Shown here piece by piece: positions 62,544 to 64,000 of a stretch of DNA of 64,000 nucleotides. The stretch's first letter is position 1. Each line of letters begins with the position of its first letter. Source of the DNA: Streptomyces coffeae (GTDB taxonomy: Bacteria; Actinomycetota; Actinomycetes; Streptomycetales; Streptomycetaceae); assembly GCF_016741875.1 (NCBI RefSeq), contig NZ_JAERRF010000002.1, positions 248,001 through 312,000 of the forward strand. The letters are read 5' to 3'. The translations under genes were made by a program, and so were the position numbers. The notes below the pieces were generated by a model. The model saw only the letters and a program-made list of their open reading frames with translations. It did no database searches and was not told where the DNA came from.

Positions 62544-62914
62544 CCCCCGGGCCCCGCGCCGGGCCGCGGGCGCGGCCGCAGCCGCACCCACGCCCGCGCG
62601 ACCACCAGCTCGTCCGGCACCACACCGAACTCCCGGCTGTCGTTCTCCACGTACGGATTGTCGCCCCGCACCCACCAGCCGCCCTCGCGCCGCTCCACCG
62701 CGCGCTTGACGATCAGCAGATCCTGCCGGAACGGATGCCGCAGCACCACCACGTCCCCCGGCCGCACCGGCGCCCCGTACCGCACCACCAGCTGGTCACC
62801 GGGGTACAGCGTCGGCTGCATCGACGGGTTGTAGACCTCGGCGAGCCCGATCCGCAGCAGTCCGTGCTGATCGCGATCGCGCTCCTGCCCGCGATCGTGC
62901 AGCTGCTCCCGCAT
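62405..62914 (-). CDS. sodX: Nickel superoxide dismutase maturation protease (SodX-like)
   Basis: This 169-residue signal-peptidase-S26-like protein lacks a membrane anchor and has Ser31 in NPSMQPTLYPGD and Lys70 in IVKRAVER as catalytic dyad. Family members remove the N-terminal propeptide of NiSOD. ATG 62914 has GGAGGTGCC. It is divergent from sodN with a 158-bp spacer. The C-terminal 46 residues are low-complexity, encoded opposite the CGNR gene, and longer than the typical protease core. Confidence 0.88.
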   Translation of the reverse strand: MREQLHDRGQERDRDQHGLLRIGLAEVYNPSMQPTLYPGDQLVVRYGAPVRPGDVVVLRHPFRQDLLIVKRAVERREGGWWVRGDNPYVENDSREFGVVPDELVVARAWVRLRPRPRPGAGPGGQRSIAGLLSWAASAVRPVRSRSSRGARGPRSAAAERSASRRLRAR

Positions 62915-63072
62915 CACGGCACCTCCGGTTCGTACGCCACCCATCACCATCGCAGGCATCCCAGACTGACACCGGACTTTTGACCTAAGCCCCCCGGGGC
63001 GCCCGAGAAAAGCCTTCCCGCACGGAGTAATGTCGCACCTGAGAAGACGATCACGAATGGAAGGACAGCTCT

Positions 63073-63468
63073 ATGCTCTCCCGCCTGTTCGCATCCAAGG
63101 TTCAGGTCAGCGCCCACTGCGACCTGCCGTGCGGCGTGTACGACCCGGCCCAGGCCCGTATCGAGGCGGAGTCCGTCAAGGCCGTACAGGAGAAGTACCA
63201 GGCCAATGAGGACCCCCACTTCCGCGCCCGCGCCACCGTCATCAAGGAGGAGCGCGCGGAGCTGGCCAAGCACCATGTCTCGGTGCTGTGGAGCGACTAC
63301 TTCAAGCCCCCGCACTTCGAGAAGTACCCGGAGCTGCACCAGCTGGTCAACGACACCCTCAAGGCCCTGAGTGCCGCCAAGGGCTCGACCGACCCCGCCA
63401 CGGGCCAGAAGGCGCTGGACTACATCGCCCAGATCGACAAGATCTTCTGGGAGACCAAGAAGGGCTGA
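63073..63468 (+). CDS. sodN: Nickel superoxide dismutase
   Basis: This 131-residue protein has the nickel-hook HCDLPCGVYDPAQ at residues 15-27. Residues 1-14 are the propeptide that must be removed so that His15 becomes the N-terminal nickel ligand. It dismutates superoxide in the cytoplasm. ATG 63073 has GAAGGACAG. A strong hairpin terminator follows the gene, and the processing protease is divergent. Confidence 0.97.
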   Translation: MLSRLFASKVQVSAHCDLPCGVYDPAQARIEAESVKAVQEKYQANEDPHFRARATVIKEERAELAKHHVSVLWSDYFKPPHFEKYPELHQLVNDTLKALSAAKGSTDPATGQKALDYIAQIDKIFWETKKG

Positions 63469-63491
63469 CCCGGCCCCTCACCAGCATCGCC

Positions 63492-63532
63492 CGACCGCAC
63501 CCGGACCGCCTCTGGTGGTCCGGGTGCGGTCG
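63492..63532. terminator. Bidirectional terminator after sodN
   Basis: Perfect 16-base arms (63492-63507 and 63517-63532) with a 9-base loop, followed by TTTC, lie between sodN and the convergent methyltransferase fragment. Confidence 0.9.
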
Positions 63533-63552
63533 TTTCGGTGCCGCCCAGGGTG

Positions 63553-64000
63553 TCAGCGACGGCAGACGAGGATGCCGCCCTTGCAGTGGATCTCGAACGC
63601 TCCATGCCGGGCGATGCGGTCGACGAGGATGGCACGGGCCCGCTCGACGGTCGCGTCGAACGGCACGTCGTGCTGGTCGGCCCACGCGCGATACGAAGCC
63701 ATATGCGCGATGACCGGCGCGGGGTCGCGGACCGTGATGGTGCCCGGCAGTTCGATCGTCTCCACATGACCGAACTCCTCGCCGAGAAAGACCGGGGCCT
63801 TCTCCAGGGAGAAGCGGGCACTGAGCGAGATGCGGGCCGGTCCCTTCCCCGAGCCGAGGACATCCCCCGCGGCCCGCCGCCACAGTTCGTCGAGCTCGGC
63901 TTTGTCACCGTCACTGTTGGTGGACGCGATCACCAACCCGTCCCGGTTCACAACGCGGGACAGTTCGCTCACCGCCCGGCCGATGTCCGTGACGTGGTAG
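63553..64000 (-). CDS. SAM-dependent methyltransferase, C-terminal part (5' cut by window end)
   Basis: The frame runs off the right edge. YHVTDIGRAVSELSRVV followed by DGLVIASTN is the usual post-motif region of class I methyltransferases (the strand with LRPGG). About 149 residues are visible, ending in GAFEIHCKGGILVCRR. The SAM-binding N-terminal half lies outside the window, so substrate class cannot be judged. Confidence 0.72.
   Translation of the reverse strand, partial: YHVTDIGRAVSELSRVVNRDGLVIASTNSDGDKAELDELWRRAAGDVLGSGKGPARISLSARFSLEKAPVFLGEEFGHVETIELPGTITVRDPAPVIAHMASYRAWADQHDVPFDATVERARAILVDRIARHGAFEIHCKGGILVCRR

Noticed and set aside
1..64000. tRNA or rRNA genes, CRISPR arrays, insertion sequences, phage genes, attachment sites
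   Set aside because: None was found by reading. A tRNA or covariance-model search would be decisive for small RNA genes.

Overview
The window is about 64 kb of very GC-rich actinobacterial chromosome. Its gene content points to Streptomyces: GTG and TTG starts are common, and it carries a four-gene conservon, nickel superoxide dismutase with its dedicated protease gene, a 1278-residue fused 2-oxoglutarate dehydrogenase and many TetR/MarR/PadR regulators. The order lon, two-component pair, sucA, malic enzyme, glutamate ABC transporter, sodX/sodN matches the conserved core arm I remember from Streptomyces genomes. No rRNA, tRNA, CRISPR array, insertion sequence or prophage was seen. Both ends cut a gene: a kinase fusion at the left and a methyltransferase at the right.

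Layout. 0-5.2 kb: end of a Ser/Thr kinase fused to a transpeptidase-like domain that has lost its catalytic residues, an amino-acid permease and an unknown protein. 5.2-12.8 kb: an accessory block with a Gfo/Idh/MocA oxidoreductase, a STAND-type ATPase with helical repeats, and a WXG100-like / DUF6571-like / membrane-protein trio whose base composition looks lower in GC. 12.8-19 kb: DUF427 protein, a MarR-MFS efflux pair with a strong operator, a stand-alone type II thioesterase and a GNAT enzyme. 19-22.4 kb: two divergent diiron proteins around a TetR-type palindrome, followed by a TetR gene. 22.4-30.8 kb: NlpC/P60 hydrolase, a conservon (cvnA-B-C-D) ending in a styrene-monooxygenase-like flavoprotein, and a divergent PP2C-type phosphatase. 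30.9-34 kb: MarR, GH25 lysozyme, and a TetR-quinone reductase pair linked by three matching operators. 34-45 kb: lon with an HspR (HAIR) operator, a membrane protein, a methyltransferase-like protein, a two-component system and sucA. 45-52.4 kb: imine-reductase-like enzyme and GlxA-type regulator, TetR, a DUF4097-PadR operon, a SalK-like protein, a monooxygenase with a SoxR-like promoter and an F420-dependent enzyme. 52.4-64 kb: a 930-residue membrane receptor with an external periplasmic-binding domain, a quinone oxidoreductase, malic enzyme, the glutamate-type ABC transporter, methyltransferases, a CGNR regulator, and sodX/sodN.

Central carbon metabolism (2-oxoglutarate dehydrogenase, malic enzyme), amino-acid uptake and stress functions (Lon, NiSOD, quinone reductases) form the conserved background. 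The accessory material is mostly regulator-target pairs, and for many of these the operator is visible as an inverted or direct repeat. The most unusual items are the kinase-pseudotransferase fusion, the large binding-protein receptor, the STAND/WXG100 block and the paired diiron enzymes.
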